DNA from: CAIWHR01 sp963741355
GTDB lineage: Bacteria; Pseudomonadota; Gammaproteobacteria; Burkholderiales; Casimicrobiaceae
Direction of reading: 5' to 3'
Assembly (NCBI GenBank): GCA_963741355.1
Contig: CAVUIG010000016.1
Span: forward strand, 32,565-96,564
Length of the DNA stretch: 64,000 nucleotides
In this document: positions 48,464 through 57,046 of the stretch, piece by piece
How positions within the stretch are numbered: position 1 is the stretch's first letter
How the letters are laid out: the number at the start of each line of letters is the position of its first letter
Program-made: the position numbers and the translations under genes
The notes under the pieces: model-generated
Told to the model about the DNA's origin: nothing
Seen by the model: only the letters and a program-made list of their open reading frames with translations
Database searches by the model: none

Positions 48464-49522
48464 ATGCCGATCACGGTAGCCGTCGACGCGATGGGCGGCG
48501 ACCACGGCCCTTCGGTCACGCTTCCCGCGGCGCTCGCGTTTCTCGAGGCGACGCCCGACGCGAGCGTCATCGCGGTCGGACTCGAAGGTCCGCTCCGCGC
48601 GGCGCTGGCGAAGCTCAAGTCGCCCGCGTCGGCGCGCCTTGTCATCCGTCCCGCGAGCGAAGTCGTCGAGATGCACGAGCCGCCCGCCGATGCGCTGCGG
48701 CACAAGAAGGACTCCTCGATGCGGGTCGCGATCAATCTCGTCAAGGACGGGACCGCGCAGGCCTGCGTCTCCGCCGGCAACACCGGCGCGCTGATGGCGA
48801 TCGCGCGGTTCGTGCTGAAGACGTTGCCCGGCATCGACCGGCCCGCGATCGCGTCGCAGCTGCCGACACGCAAGGGCGTGACGACGGTGCTCGACCTCGG
48901 CGCCAACGTGAATTGCACGCCCGAGCAGCTCGTCCAGTTCGCCGCGATGGGCTCGGCGCTGGTCACCGCCGTGGACGGGATCGAGCGACCCACGGTGGGC
49001 TTGCTCAACGTCGGCGAGGAAGACATCAAGGGCAACGATCTCGCCAAGCGCACCGGCGAGCTGCTCAAGGTGTCGGGACTCAACTTCGTCGGCAACGTCG
49101 AGGGCGACGACATCTTCAAGGGCACCACGGAGGTCGTCGTCTGCGACGGCTTCGTCGGCAACGTCATGCTGAAGGCGTCCGAGGGGCTCGTCACGATGCT
49201 CTACGAATTCCTGAAAGCCGAATTCACCCGCAACCCGATGGCGCGGCTCGCGGCGTTCACCGCCTATCCCGTGCTGATGGGCTTCAAGCGCCGGATCGAT
49301 CCGCGGCGGCACAACGGCGCGACGCTGATCGGGCTGAAGGGCGTGGTGGTGAAGAGCCACGGCGGCGCCGATGTGCTCGCGTTCAGACACGCGCTTGCCA
49401 AGGCGCACGCCGAGGCGACGCACGGCGTCCTCGAGAAGATCGCCCAGCGGATGGCGGCGATGCCGGTCGCGCTTGCACCGCCCGGCGTCCAGGCCGGCTC
49501 GCCGCTCGCCGCCGATGCATAG
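48464..49522 (+). CDS. plsX: Phosphate acyltransferase PlsX
   Basis: 352 residues. Converts acyl-ACP to acyl-phosphate for phospholipid synthesis by PlsY. ITVAVDAMGGDHGPSVTLPA, CVSAGNTGALMAIARFVLK, LDLGANVNCTPEQLVQFAAM, LNVGEEDIKGNDLAKRT, FVGNVEGDDIFKGTTEVVVC and DGFVGNVMLKASEG are family hallmarks. ATG 48464 gives the conserved start; longer frame upstream is not conserved. Overlaps fabH by eight bases. Confidence 0.95.
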   Translation: MPITVAVDAMGGDHGPSVTLPAALAFLEATPDASVIAVGLEGPLRAALAKLKSPASARLVIRPASEVVEMHEPPADALRHKKDSSMRVAINLVKDGTAQACVSAGNTGALMAIARFVLKTLPGIDRPAIASQLPTRKGVTTVLDLGANVNCTPEQLVQFAAMGSALVTAVDGIERPTVGLLNVGEEDIKGNDLAKRTGELLKVSGLNFVGNVEGDDIFKGTTEVVVCDGFVGNVMLKASEGLVTMLYEFLKAEFTRNPMARLAAFTAYPVLMGFKRRIDPRRHNGATLIGLKGVVVKSHGGADVLAFRHALAKAHAEATHGVLEKIAQRMAAMPVALAPPGVQAGSPLAADA

Positions 49523-50471
49523 CCGAATCGTCGGGACCGGCGGCTACCTGCCGGCGAAGATCCTGACCAACGAGGAGTTGTCGCGGCGCATCGACACGAC
49601 CGATGCGTGGATCCGCGAGCGCACCGGGATTCGCGAGCGCCGGATCGCCGCGCCGGGCGAGCAGACGAGCGATCTCGCGCTGCACGCGTCGCGGCATGCC
49701 CTCGCGGCCGCCGGCATCGCGCCCGCGGACGTCGACCTCATCATCGTCGCGACGTCGACGCCCGACATGATCTTTCCGTCGACGGCGACGATCCTGCAGG
49801 CGAAGCTCGGCGCCGCAGGCGGGCCGGCGTTCGACGTGCAGGCGGTGTGCAGCGGATTTGTCTACGCGCTCGCCATCGCCGACCGCTTCGTCGCGAGCGG
49901 GATGGCGCGCAACGCGCTGGTCGTCGGCGCCGAGATCTACTCGCGCATTCTCGACTGGAACGACCGCGGCACGTGCATCCTGTTCGGCGACGGCGCGGGC
50001 GCCGTCGTGCTGGTGCCCTCGCGCGTGCCGGGCATCCTTTCGTCGCATCTGCACGCCGACGGCCGCCATCGCGAGATGCTGTGCGTGCCCGGCTCGGTCG
50101 CCGATGGCGCCGTCACCGGGACCCCGTTCGTGCACATGAACGGCAGCGCGGTGTTCAAGTTCGCCGTGAAGGTTCTGGCGGAGGCCGCGCACGAGGCGCT
50201 CGCCGCGAACAACGCAACCGGCGAATCGATCGACTGGATGATCGCGCACCAGGCGAACATCCGGATCATTCATTCGACCGCGCACAAACTGGGCATTCCC
50301 GACAGCAAGGTGGTGACGACCGTCGACCGGCATGCGAACACGTCGGCGGCGTCGATCCCGCTCGCGCTGGACGAGGTCGTCCGCGACGGCCGCATGCAGC
50401 CCGGCCATCGCGTGCTGCTGCTGGGCGTCGGCGGCGGATTCACGTGGGGCTCGGTGTTCCTGGTCTGGTGA
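49515..50471 (+). CDS. fabH: 3-oxoacyl-ACP synthase III
   Basis: 318 residues. Condenses acetyl-CoA with malonyl-ACP to start fatty acid synthesis. Catalytic Cys112 (QAVCSGFVYAL), His245 (AHQANIRII) and Asn275 (DRHANTSAASIPLAL) are present, along with WIRERTGIRERR near the N-terminus. The start MHSRIVGTGGYLPAKILTNE at 49515 overlaps plsX, so translation is coupled. Confidence 0.96.
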   Translation: MHSRIVGTGGYLPAKILTNEELSRRIDTTDAWIRERTGIRERRIAAPGEQTSDLALHASRHALAAAGIAPADVDLIIVATSTPDMIFPSTATILQAKLGAAGGPAFDVQAVCSGFVYALAIADRFVASGMARNALVVGAEIYSRILDWNDRGTCILFGDGAGAVVLVPSRVPGILSSHLHADGRHREMLCVPGSVADGAVTGTPFVHMNGSAVFKFAVKVLAEAAHEALAANNATGESIDWMIAHQANIRIIHSTAHKLGIPDSKVVTTVDRHANTSAASIPLALDEVVRDGRMQPGHRVLLLGVGGGFTWGSVFLVW

Positions 50472-50507
50472 GAAACACGCTGCTCGTTCCATGACTTCCG
50501 GATTCCC

Positions 50508-51440
50508 ATGACATTCGCTTTTGTTTTCCCGGGGCAGGGTTCGCAATCGGTCGGCATGATGGCCGGGTTCGACGGCCATCCCGATGTGCACGGCACCTTC
50601 GACGAGGCGTCCGACGTGCTCGGCCAGGATCTGTGGCAGTTGGTCACCAACGGCACTGACGCCGAGCTCAACCAGACGGTGAACACGCAGCCGGTCATGC
50701 TGACGGCCGGCATCGCCATCTGGCGAGCGTGGAGTGCTGCCGGCGGGCTGATGCCATCGGTGCTCGCCGGACACAGTCTCGGCGAGTACACGGCGCTCGT
50801 CGCCTCTGGTGCGCTGGCCTTCCACGACGCGCTGCCGCTGGTGCGATTCCGCGCCGAGGCCATGCAGCAGGCGGTGCCGTCGGGTGTCGGCGCAATGGCC
50901 GCCATCCTCGGTCTCGATGCGCCCGGTGTCGCCGCGGCCTGCGCGGATGCCGCCCAGGGCCAGGTCGTCGAACCCGTCAATTTCAATACGCACGAGCAGA
51001 TCGTCATCGCGGGTCATCGCGAAGCGGTGCTGCGCGCGATCGACGCCGCCACCGCGCGCGGCGCCAAGCGCGGCGTGCTGCTGCCGGTGTCCGCGCCGTT
51101 CCACAGCTCGCTGATGAAGCCTGCGGCCCTGCGCCTCGCCGAACGGCTCGAACGCGTCGCGATCGTGCCGCCGCGGATCCCGGTGCTGCACAATGTCGAC
51201 GTGGCCGAGAAGGCGTCGCCCGCGGCGATTCGCGCGGCGCTCGCGGCGCAGGCGTCGAGTCCGGTGCGCTGGGTGGAGACGATCGAAGCGTTCGCGGCGC
51301 GTGGCGTGACGCACGTCGTCGAATGCGGACCCGGCCGCGTGCTCGCGGGCATGACGAAGCGCATCGACCGCAATCTCAAAGGGCTTGCCCTCGATGCGGG
51401 CGCGGACATCGAGGCGGTCCGGATCGCGCTCACGGCGTGA
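50508..51440 (+). CDS. fabD: Malonyl-CoA:ACP transacylase
   Basis: 310 residues. Loads malonate onto ACP. FVFPGQGSQSVGMMAGF near the start, nucleophile Ser90 in LAGHSLGEYTALVASGAL, the substrate Arg in VRFRAEAMQ and the catalytic His in VSAPFHSSLMKPAA. Full length and intact. Confidence 0.96.
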   Translation: MTFAFVFPGQGSQSVGMMAGFDGHPDVHGTFDEASDVLGQDLWQLVTNGTDAELNQTVNTQPVMLTAGIAIWRAWSAAGGLMPSVLAGHSLGEYTALVASGALAFHDALPLVRFRAEAMQQAVPSGVGAMAAILGLDAPGVAAACADAAQGQVVEPVNFNTHEQIVIAGHREAVLRAIDAATARGAKRGVLLPVSAPFHSSLMKPAALRLAERLERVAIVPPRIPVLHNVDVAEKASPAAIRAALAAQASSPVRWVETIEAFAARGVTHVVECGPGRVLAGMTKRIDRNLKGLALDAGADIEAVRIALTA

Positions 51441-51463
51441 TCGACGCGACGAACGGAGGATCG

Positions 51464-52216
51464 ATGGGCAACAACGCATTGAAAGGCCAGATCGCGCTCG
51501 TCACGGGGGCGACGCGCGGCATTGGCCGCGCCATCGCGCTGGGGCTCGCGCAGGACGGCGCCACGGTGATCGGGACGGCGACGACCGACGAGGGCGCGGC
51601 GAAGATCGGCGAGAGCCTCCGGGAAGCCGGCAACGCGGGCGCCGGCATTCGCCTCGACGTCAGCGACGGCAGCGCCGTCGACGCCGAGATCGGCGCGATC
51701 GAGGCAAGGTTCGGTGCCGTGACGATCCTCGTCAACAACGCGGGCATCACGCGCGACAACCTCCTGCTCCGGATGAAGGAGGATGAGTGGGATGCCGTCA
51801 TGTCGACCAACCTCAAGCCCGCGTACCGGCTCGCCAAGGCGGTGCTGCGCGGGATGATGAAAGCGCGCTCGGGACGGATCATCCAGATCGGCTCGGTGGT
51901 CGGATCGAGCGGCAACCCGGGGCAGGTGAACTACGCGGCCGGCAAGGCGGCGCTGATCGGATTCACCAAGAGCCTCGCGCAGGAAGTCGGCAGCCGCAAC
52001 ATCACGGTGAACTGCGTGGCGCCGGGCTTCATCGACACCGACATGACCCGTGCGCTCACCGAGGCCCAGCGCACCGGGCTCCTGCAGAAGATTCCGCTCG
52101 GCCGGCTGGGCAGTCCCGACGACATCGCGCACGCGGTCCGCTTCCTGGCCTCGCCCGAGGCCGCCTACATCACGGGCGCGACCCTGCATGTCAACGGCGG
52201 CATGTACATGACGTAG
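51464..52216 (+). CDS. fabG: 3-oxoacyl-ACP reductase
   Basis: 250 residues. NADPH-dependent short-chain dehydrogenase. TGATRGIGRAIALGLAQDG cofactor loop, NNAGITRDNLLLRM, catalytic GSVVGSSGNPGQVNYAAGKA (Ser, Tyr, Lys), and the end ATLHVNGGMYMT. CGGAGGA precedes ATG 51464. The last base of its TAG stop is also the first base of the MITE-like element that follows. Confidence 0.96.
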   Translation: MGNNALKGQIALVTGATRGIGRAIALGLAQDGATVIGTATTDEGAAKIGESLREAGNAGAGIRLDVSDGSAVDAEIGAIEARFGAVTILVNNAGITRDNLLLRMKEDEWDAVMSTNLKPAYRLAKAVLRGMMKARSGRIIQIGSVVGSSGNPGQVNYAAGKAALIGFTKSLAQEVGSRNITVNCVAPGFIDTDMTRALTEAQRTGLLQKIPLGRLGSPDDIAHAVRFLASPEAAYITGATLHVNGGMYMT

Positions 52217-52488
52217 GGAGCCTCTGCACAAGTATTCACGATTGCGCTGCTCCGCCCGATGCGGATGGCTGCAAGACGCGCGACGAAGGTCGTAGCCGAG
52301 CCTACGATGCCGAGGAGCGCGGCGCCGCAGACGCCGCATCGGGCAGCAGCCCGAAGGGACGGGGCGTTTCGGGCGGTCTGCTTTGTCGCGAGCCTTGCGA
52401 AGGGGGCCGGCCATTCGCTGCGGCTCGCTTCGCGCATCCCACCCGAAACGCCTCCGTCGCAACCGCGAATACTTGTGCAGAGGCTCCC
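52216..52488. mobile_element. MITE-like element with perfect 22-bp terminal inverted repeats
   Basis: The left end 52216-52237 (GGGAGCCTCTGCACAAG...) is exactly the reverse complement of the right end 52467-52488. The inverted match continues imperfectly for about a dozen more bases. Inside are two further paired stretches: GCCCGATGCGG near 52257 with CCGCATCGGGC near 52340, and GGGGCGTTTCGGGCGG near 52363 with CCCGAAACGCC near 52443. There is no coding frame of note and no transposase. End sequences of this style occur in IS5-like insertion sequences, so a non-autonomous relative is likely. No clear target duplication was seen. It fills most of the fabG-acpP gap. Confidence 0.8.
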
Positions 52489-52531
52489 CAGGGCCACCCC
52501 CAATCGCCGACGCGAGCGGGGGGCGCAATTC

Positions 52532-52540
52532 TGGTAAAAT
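52532..52540 (+). promoter_or_regulatory. Extended -10 promoter for acpP
   Basis: TGGTAAAAT: an extended -10 (TGn) followed by TAAAAT, 43 bases upstream of acpP and outside the MITE-like element. No -35 is obvious, as expected for extended -10 promoters. Confidence 0.55.
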
Positions 52541-52582
52541 CGCCGGGTTTTGAGTCAACGTTCCCGCTTCGGGAGGAGATGC

Positions 52583-52822
52583 ATGGAAAACGTCGAACAG
52601 CGAGTGAAAAAGATCGTCGCTGAGCAGCTGGGCGTCAACGAGGCCGAAATCAAGAACGAATCGTCGTTCGTCGACGATCTCGGCGCCGATTCGCTCGACA
52701 CGGTCGAGCTCGTGATGGCGCTCGAGGAAGAGTTCGAGACCGAGATTCCCGACGAGGAAGCCGAAAAGATCACGACCGTCCAGCAGGCGGTCGACTACAT
52801 CAGCTCGCACGTCAAGAAGTGA
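52583..52822 (+). CDS. acpP: Acyl carrier protein
   Basis: 79 residues, acidic. Carries growing acyl chains on phosphopantetheine attached to Ser37 in the GADSLDTVELVMALEEEF motif. Starts MENVEQRVKKIVAEQLGVNE after GGGAGGAG. Complete. Confidence 0.97.
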   Translation: MENVEQRVKKIVAEQLGVNEAEIKNESSFVDDLGADSLDTVELVMALEEEFETEIPDEEAEKITTVQQAVDYISSHVKK

Positions 52823-52949
52823 GCCGCCCGGGGCGGGCGCGGCCGGCGCGATCCGGCCCACCTCGCCTGCGGCGACAGCGGACCGGGGCCGGATGCGGCA
52901 CCTGCCGACGGCCGCGACACCCGCCCGCAACTGCCCATCCCCGTCTCCC

Positions 52950-54188
52950 ATGAGCCGCCGCCGCGTTGTCGTCACCGGACTCGGAATCGTCTCGCCGGTC
53001 GGCGTGGGCGTGACCGCGGCCTGGGATTCGATCTGCAACGCGCGCTCGGGCATCGGGCCGATCACGCGCTTCGATGCGTCGACCTTTCCGACCAGGATCG
53101 CCGGCGAGGTCAGGGATTTCGACGTCACCAAGTATCTTTCGGCGAAGGAAGCCCGGCGCTACGACACGTTCATCCATTTCGGCCTGGTCGCGACGATGGA
53201 AGCCGTGCGCGACGCGGGCATCGAGAGCTACACCGGCGATCGCGAGCGGGTCGGCGTGTGCATCGGCTCGGGCATCGGCGGCCTGCCGATGATCGAGGAG
53301 ACCAAGGCCGACTTCATGAAGGGCGGCGTGCGCAAGATATCGCCGTTCTTCATCCCCGGCTCGATCATCAACATGGTCGCCGGGCTCGCCTCGATCCAGT
53401 ATGGATTCGAGGGGCCCAACATGGCGATCGTCAGCGCATGCTCGACCGCGAACCACAGCCTGGGCGAGGCCGCGCGCATCATCGAATACGGCGACGCCGA
53501 CGTCATGGTGGCCGGCGGCTCCGAATCCACCGTCTGCGCAGTGGCGGTCGGCGGTTTCTGCGCATCGCGTGCGCTGTCGACGCGCAACGACGAGCCGGCC
53601 ACGGCGTCGCGTCCGTGGGACCGCGACCGCGACGGCTTCGTGCTGGGGGAGGGCGCCGGCGTGCTGGTGCTCGAGGAGTACGAGCATGCGAAGGCGCGCG
53701 GCGCGCGCATCTACTGCGAGCTCTCGGGGTACGGCATGAGCGCCGACGCGCATCACATCACGGCGCCGCCGGAAGACGGCCGCGGCGGGATGCGCAGCAT
53801 GCGCAATGCGATGGCCAACGCGAAGCTCAACCCCGAGGACATCGACTACATCAACGCGCACGGAACGTCGACGCCGCTGGGAGATCTCGCGGAGTGCGTC
53901 GCCGTCAAGCGCGCGTTCGGCGACCACGCGAAGAAGGTCGCGGTGAGCTCGACCAAGTCGATGACCGGACACCTGCTGGGCGCCGCGGGCGGCATCGAGG
54001 CGGTGTTCACGGTGCTCGCGATGCGCGACCAGATCGCGCCGCCGACGGCGAACCTCGTCAACCAGGATCCGCAGTGCGATCTCGACTTCGTTCCGCTCAC
54101 CGCCCGCCCGATGAAGATCCGCGCCGCGTTGTCGAATTCGTTCGGCTTCGGCGGCACCAACGCCACCATACTGTTCCGGACCCTCTGA
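52950..54188 (+). CDS. fabF: 3-oxoacyl-ACP synthase II
   Basis: 412 residues. Elongating condensing enzyme. Cys164 (IVSACSTANHSLGEA), His in NAHGTSTPLGD and His in KSMTGHLLGAAGG make the Cys-His-His triad. MSRRRVVVTGLGIVSPVGVG fixes the start at 52950. It lies about 130 bases after acpP. No frame breaks. Confidence 0.96.
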   Translation: MSRRRVVVTGLGIVSPVGVGVTAAWDSICNARSGIGPITRFDASTFPTRIAGEVRDFDVTKYLSAKEARRYDTFIHFGLVATMEAVRDAGIESYTGDRERVGVCIGSGIGGLPMIEETKADFMKGGVRKISPFFIPGSIINMVAGLASIQYGFEGPNMAIVSACSTANHSLGEAARIIEYGDADVMVAGGSESTVCAVAVGGFCASRALSTRNDEPATASRPWDRDRDGFVLGEGAGVLVLEEYEHAKARGARIYCELSGYGMSADAHHITAPPEDGRGGMRSMRNAMANAKLNPEDIDYINAHGTSTPLGDLAECVAVKRAFGDHAKKVAVSSTKSMTGHLLGAAGGIEAVFTVLAMRDQIAPPTANLVNQDPQCDLDFVPLTARPMKIRAALSNSFGFGGTNATILFRTL

Positions 54189-54249
54189 CCCCACCCTGAC
54201 GCAACCGCCGGGCGCTGCCAGTGCTCTCGCGGAAACCCTCGCATCGGCA

Positions 54250-55497
54250 ATGTCCCTTTTCGTCCAGAAATACGGCGGCACCTCCGTCGGCAGCATCGAG
54301 CGCATCCGCAACGTCGCGCGGCGCGTCGCCCGCTATCATCGCGAAGGCCACGACCTCGTGATCGTCGTCTCGGCGATGAGCGGCGAGACCAACCGGTTGC
54401 TCGCGCTCGCGCGCGAGCTCTCGCCGACTCCGGATCCGCGCGAGCTCGACGTCGTCGCCGCGACGGGCGAGCAGGTCACCATCGGGCTCCTCGCGATCGC
54501 GCTGCACGAGCTCGGCGTCAAGGCGAAGAGCTACACCGGCGGCCAGGTGCGCATCGTCACCGACAACGCGTTCACCAAGGCGCGCATCCTGACGATCGAC
54601 GAGGCGCCGATGCGCGCCGATCTCGCTGCCGGAACCGTGGTCATCGTGGCGGGCTTCCAGGGAATCGATGCCGATGGCAACATCACCACGCTGGGACGCG
54701 GCGGTTCCGACACGTCGGGCGTGGCGCTCGCCGCCGCGCTCAAGGCCGACGAATGCCAGATCTACACCGACGTCGACGGCGTCTACACGACCGACCCGCG
54801 CATCGTCCCCGAGGCGCGGCGGCTCGACACCATCACGTTCGAGGAAATGCTCGAGATGGCGAGCCTCGGCTCCAAGGTGTTGCAGATCCGCTCGGTGGAG
54901 TTCGCCGGCAAGTACAAGGTAAGGCTCCGCGTGCTGTCGTCGTTCGAGGACCCCGAGTCGACGTCGAAGGGCACGCTCATCACGTTCGAGGAAGACGAAG
55001 CCATGGAACAGGCGATCATTTCCGGCATTGCATTCACCCGCGACGAAGCGAAGATCTCGGTGATGGGCGTCGAGGACAAGCCGGGCGTCGCCTACGCGAT
55101 CCTCGGTCCCATCGCCGACGCCAACATCGACGTCGACATGATCGTGCAGAACATCGGCGCGTCCGGCCACACCGACTTCTCGTTCACGGTGAACCGGTCC
55201 GAATACCAGAAGGCGCTCGACGTTCTCGCGCGCGAGCGCGGCCGCGTCTTCAAGGCGCGCGAGATCATCGGCGACAACAAGATCTGCAAGGTGTCGGCGA
55301 TCGGCATCGGGATGCGCTCGCACACCGGCATCGCGTCGAAGATGTTCAAGGCGCTCGCGGCGGAGGGCATCAACATGCAGATGATCTCCACTTCCGAGAT
55401 CAAGATCTCGGTCGTCATCGACGAGAAGTATCTCGAGCTCGCCGTGCGCGTGCTGCACCAGGTCTTCGCGCTGGACCAGCCGCCGAAGGCCGCGTAA
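54250..55497 (+). CDS. lysC: Aspartate kinase
   Basis: 415 residues. First step of the lysine/threonine/methionine pathway. VQKYGGTSVGS substrate/ATP motif, ELDVVAATGEQVTIGLLA, TTLGRGGSDTSGVALAAAL, and two C-terminal ACT domains (ISVMGVEDKPGVAYAILGPI and VSAIGIGMRSHTGIASKMF) for feedback control. Intact. Starts 61 bases after fabF; the tRNA-Ser promoter follows its stop. Confidence 0.95.
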   Translation: MSLFVQKYGGTSVGSIERIRNVARRVARYHREGHDLVIVVSAMSGETNRLLALARELSPTPDPRELDVVAATGEQVTIGLLAIALHELGVKAKSYTGGQVRIVTDNAFTKARILTIDEAPMRADLAAGTVVIVAGFQGIDADGNITTLGRGGSDTSGVALAAALKADECQIYTDVDGVYTTDPRIVPEARRLDTITFEEMLEMASLGSKVLQIRSVEFAGKYKVRLRVLSSFEDPESTSKGTLITFEEDEAMEQAIISGIAFTRDEAKISVMGVEDKPGVAYAILGPIADANIDVDMIVQNIGASGHTDFSFTVNRSEYQKALDVLARERGRVFKAREIIGDNKICKVSAIGIGMRSHTGIASKMFKALAAEGINMQMISTSEIKISVVIDEKYLELAVRVLHQVFALDQPPKAA

Positions 55498-55532
55498 CTA
55501 TCGGTTTTTCTGCGGGTTTTTGCGGCGCCTGT

Positions 55533-55562
55533 TTGACGGGGCGGACGCCGGCCCGGTACAAT
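55533..55562 (+). promoter_or_regulatory. Promoter for tRNA-Ser
   Basis: TTGACG (55533-55538), 18-base spacer, TACAAT (55557-55562). The predicted start near 55569 lies 8 bases before the tRNA. Confidence 0.72.
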
Positions 55563-55576
55563 GGCGCGCGTTTTAC

Positions 55577-55670
55577 GGAGACGTGGCCGAGTGGTCGAAG
55601 GCACTCCCCTGCTAAGGGAGCATACGCCCAAAAAGGTGTATCCAGGGTTCGAATCCCTGCGTCTCCGCCA
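55577..55670 (+). tRNA. tRNA-Ser (anticodon GCU)
   Basis: 94 bases including encoded CCA. Acceptor GGAGACG pairs with CGTCTCC; anticodon loop CTGCTAA reads AGC/AGU codons; long variable arm (TACGCCC...GGTGTA) typical of serine tRNAs; T arm GGGTTCGAATCCC. Confidence 0.96.
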
Positions 55671-55800
55671 GTCAAGATGCGGCCCCTTTCGGGATCGGTT
55701 TTTTTGCAGCATAGCGATCGTGCGTGGGCGATTTAGCACGGCGCCGCGCGCACTTCCGGAAGCGCCGAGTTGTGCCGATGAGCCCAGTACTGCGGGCTGA

Positions 55801-55806
55801 TATAAT
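55801..55806 (+). promoter_or_regulatory. Candidate -10 box for tRNA-Arg
   Basis: TATAAT 9 bases before the tRNA-Arg 5' end. No matching -35 at normal spacing was found, so the tRNA may also be read from the tRNA-Ser promoter. Confidence 0.45.
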
Positions 55807-55815
55807 CCGCCCTTC

Positions 55816-55893
55816 GCGCCCGTAGCTCAGTTGGATTAGAGTACCTGGCTACGAACCAGGGGGTCGTGGGTTCAAATCCTGCCGGGCGCGCCA
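55816..55893 (+). tRNA. tRNA-Arg (anticodon ACG)
   Basis: 78 bases with encoded CCA. Acceptor GCGCCCG pairs with CGGGCGC; D arm GCTCAGTTGGATTAGAGT; anticodon stem CCTGG/CCAGG with loop CTACGAA; T arm with GGTTCAAATCC. The ACG anticodon is read as ICG after TadA editing. Its 3' 52 bases recur at 59777. Confidence 0.95.
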
Positions 55894-55900
55894 ATAAATC

Positions 55901-55934
55901 AAGGGCTTGCAGCAATGCAGGCCCTTTTTCTTTT
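55901..55934 (+). terminator. Intrinsic terminator after tRNA-Arg
   Basis: An 11-bp stem (AAGGGCTTGCA with TGCAGGCCCTT, one G-U pair), GCAA tetraloop, then TTTTTCTTTT. Eight bases after the tRNA end. Confidence 0.82.
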
Positions 55935-56131
55935 ACGGTGCCGTAAACAAACGTACCTTCGGCCCGATCATCCACGAACCCCAAGCCACAGAGGCGATCC
56001 GCATACGGGGCAAGGCGTTCGGCCGAGCCTGTGGCGCGCGCCCGTGGCATCGCGTCGCCGTATCTGAAGAAGCGAGATCGCGTGGCGATCGCATGCGCCT
56101 ACACGGCGCGGAAGTGCGACCGCCGCCGCAC

Positions 56132-56622
56132 GACGAACCGTAATCGCGTCCGACCGCGGCACGCGGCGTTATTACTTGGTGCGCGTGGCGGCGTCCTTGG
56201 CGTCAGCCGCGGCGTCTTTGCTGCTGGCCGCAGAATCCTTGCTGCTGGCGGCCGCCTTTGCAGCATCATTCGCAGCGGACGTTGCCTGATTGGCCGCGGC
56301 CTTGGCATCATCGGTCGCGGAAGGATTCGGCGCGACGACCACCTGCGGAGGTGGCGCCGGTTGTTGCACGACGACGGGCTGCGGCCTGTCGCAACCGGCC
56401 ACCAGGGCGCTCAGCGACCAATGGCGAGAATGGATCTGTTCATTCAGACCTCCTCTGATCAAATCGGTTGGCCCGTTTTCGAGCACGCAGCAAGCATAAG
56501 TGCCCGGCCCGCAGCTCCGCTGTCAGCGTCCAAATGTTCTGTCCGTAGGACAACGCGCAATTCGAAGCTCAATGGCCGGCAGACCCGCGGCAGCGTCCTA
56601 CACAGAAATCGGGCGAGTTCCG
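56132..56622. repeat. 490-bp direct repeat, copy 1
   Basis: This segment, from ACGAACCGTAATCGCGT to AAATCGGGCGA, recurs at 60102-60596 with roughly 90% identity and the same orientation. It contains the lipoprotein gene and its upstream region. Both copies lie about 240-270 bases after a tRNA-Arg 3' sequence. Confidence 0.85.
56172..56443 (-). pseudogene. Small Ala-rich lipoprotein, copy 1, broken signal peptide
   Basis: Homologue of the intact gene at 60141. The start codon ATG 56443 and MNRSILAIG are present, but one base is missing near 56416, leading to TGA two codons later. Beyond the shift the frame is intact: ALVAGCDRPQPVVVQQPAPP, then Ala/Lys/Asp/Ser heptad-like repeats (AAANQATSAANDAAKAAASS). 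Either a real lesion in one duplicate or a sequence error. Confidence 0.65.
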
Positions 56623-57046
56623 ACTGCCGGACGCAGCCACGCGGAAGCCGAAATATTTGCCTGCACTGGACTCACAAATCGCCGCCGAAAAGAAAAGCTA
56701 CTACGACCAAATTTGGAATCGGGCGGCAATTGTAACCATCTAGACGCGCTCGCAACGCTCTACCCAATGATTGCGGCGTCCAATACGCAACGAGCGTCTT
56801 GCATAGGGAGCATGAGCGTGAAACGAATTCTTATTGCAATTGTATTCGCCCGTGTAGCGGCCGGTCGGCGTTACTTGCGGAGCCTGTGAAGCGTGGATCA
56901 CCGACCGCGGCGCCTGCGCCGCATTCGTATCTGTCTCGGTGAGCCAAACACGAATTCTTCAGTCCGACGGACGGCGTCTGCGCGTTTTTTGAAATGCACA
57001 TTTTCCCGTATACTTCAAGTCTTATACCGAAGAACGGTGCCGTTCA
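56444..57046. other. Intergenic region between repeat copy 1 and the TPR gene
   Basis: The first 180 bases belong to the direct repeat. After that no full gene is seen. A short plus-strand frame (about 56812-56889) begins MSVKRILIAIVFARVAAGRR with a possible ribosome site AGGGAGC, like the leader of a truncated exported protein. A TATACT at 57009 could be a -10 for the TPR gene, but TTGAAA (56989) is only 14 bases away. Confidence 0.35.

Noticed and set aside
52217..52582. A small protein-coding gene inside the fabG-acpP gap
   Set aside because: The short frames there lie within the inverted-repeat element and have no coding features; the symmetry explains the sequence better.
55680..55709. 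Possible terminator after tRNA-Ser (GGCCCCTTTCGGGATCGG then seven T)
   Set aside because: Only three or four base pairs can form before the T-run; too weak to call.
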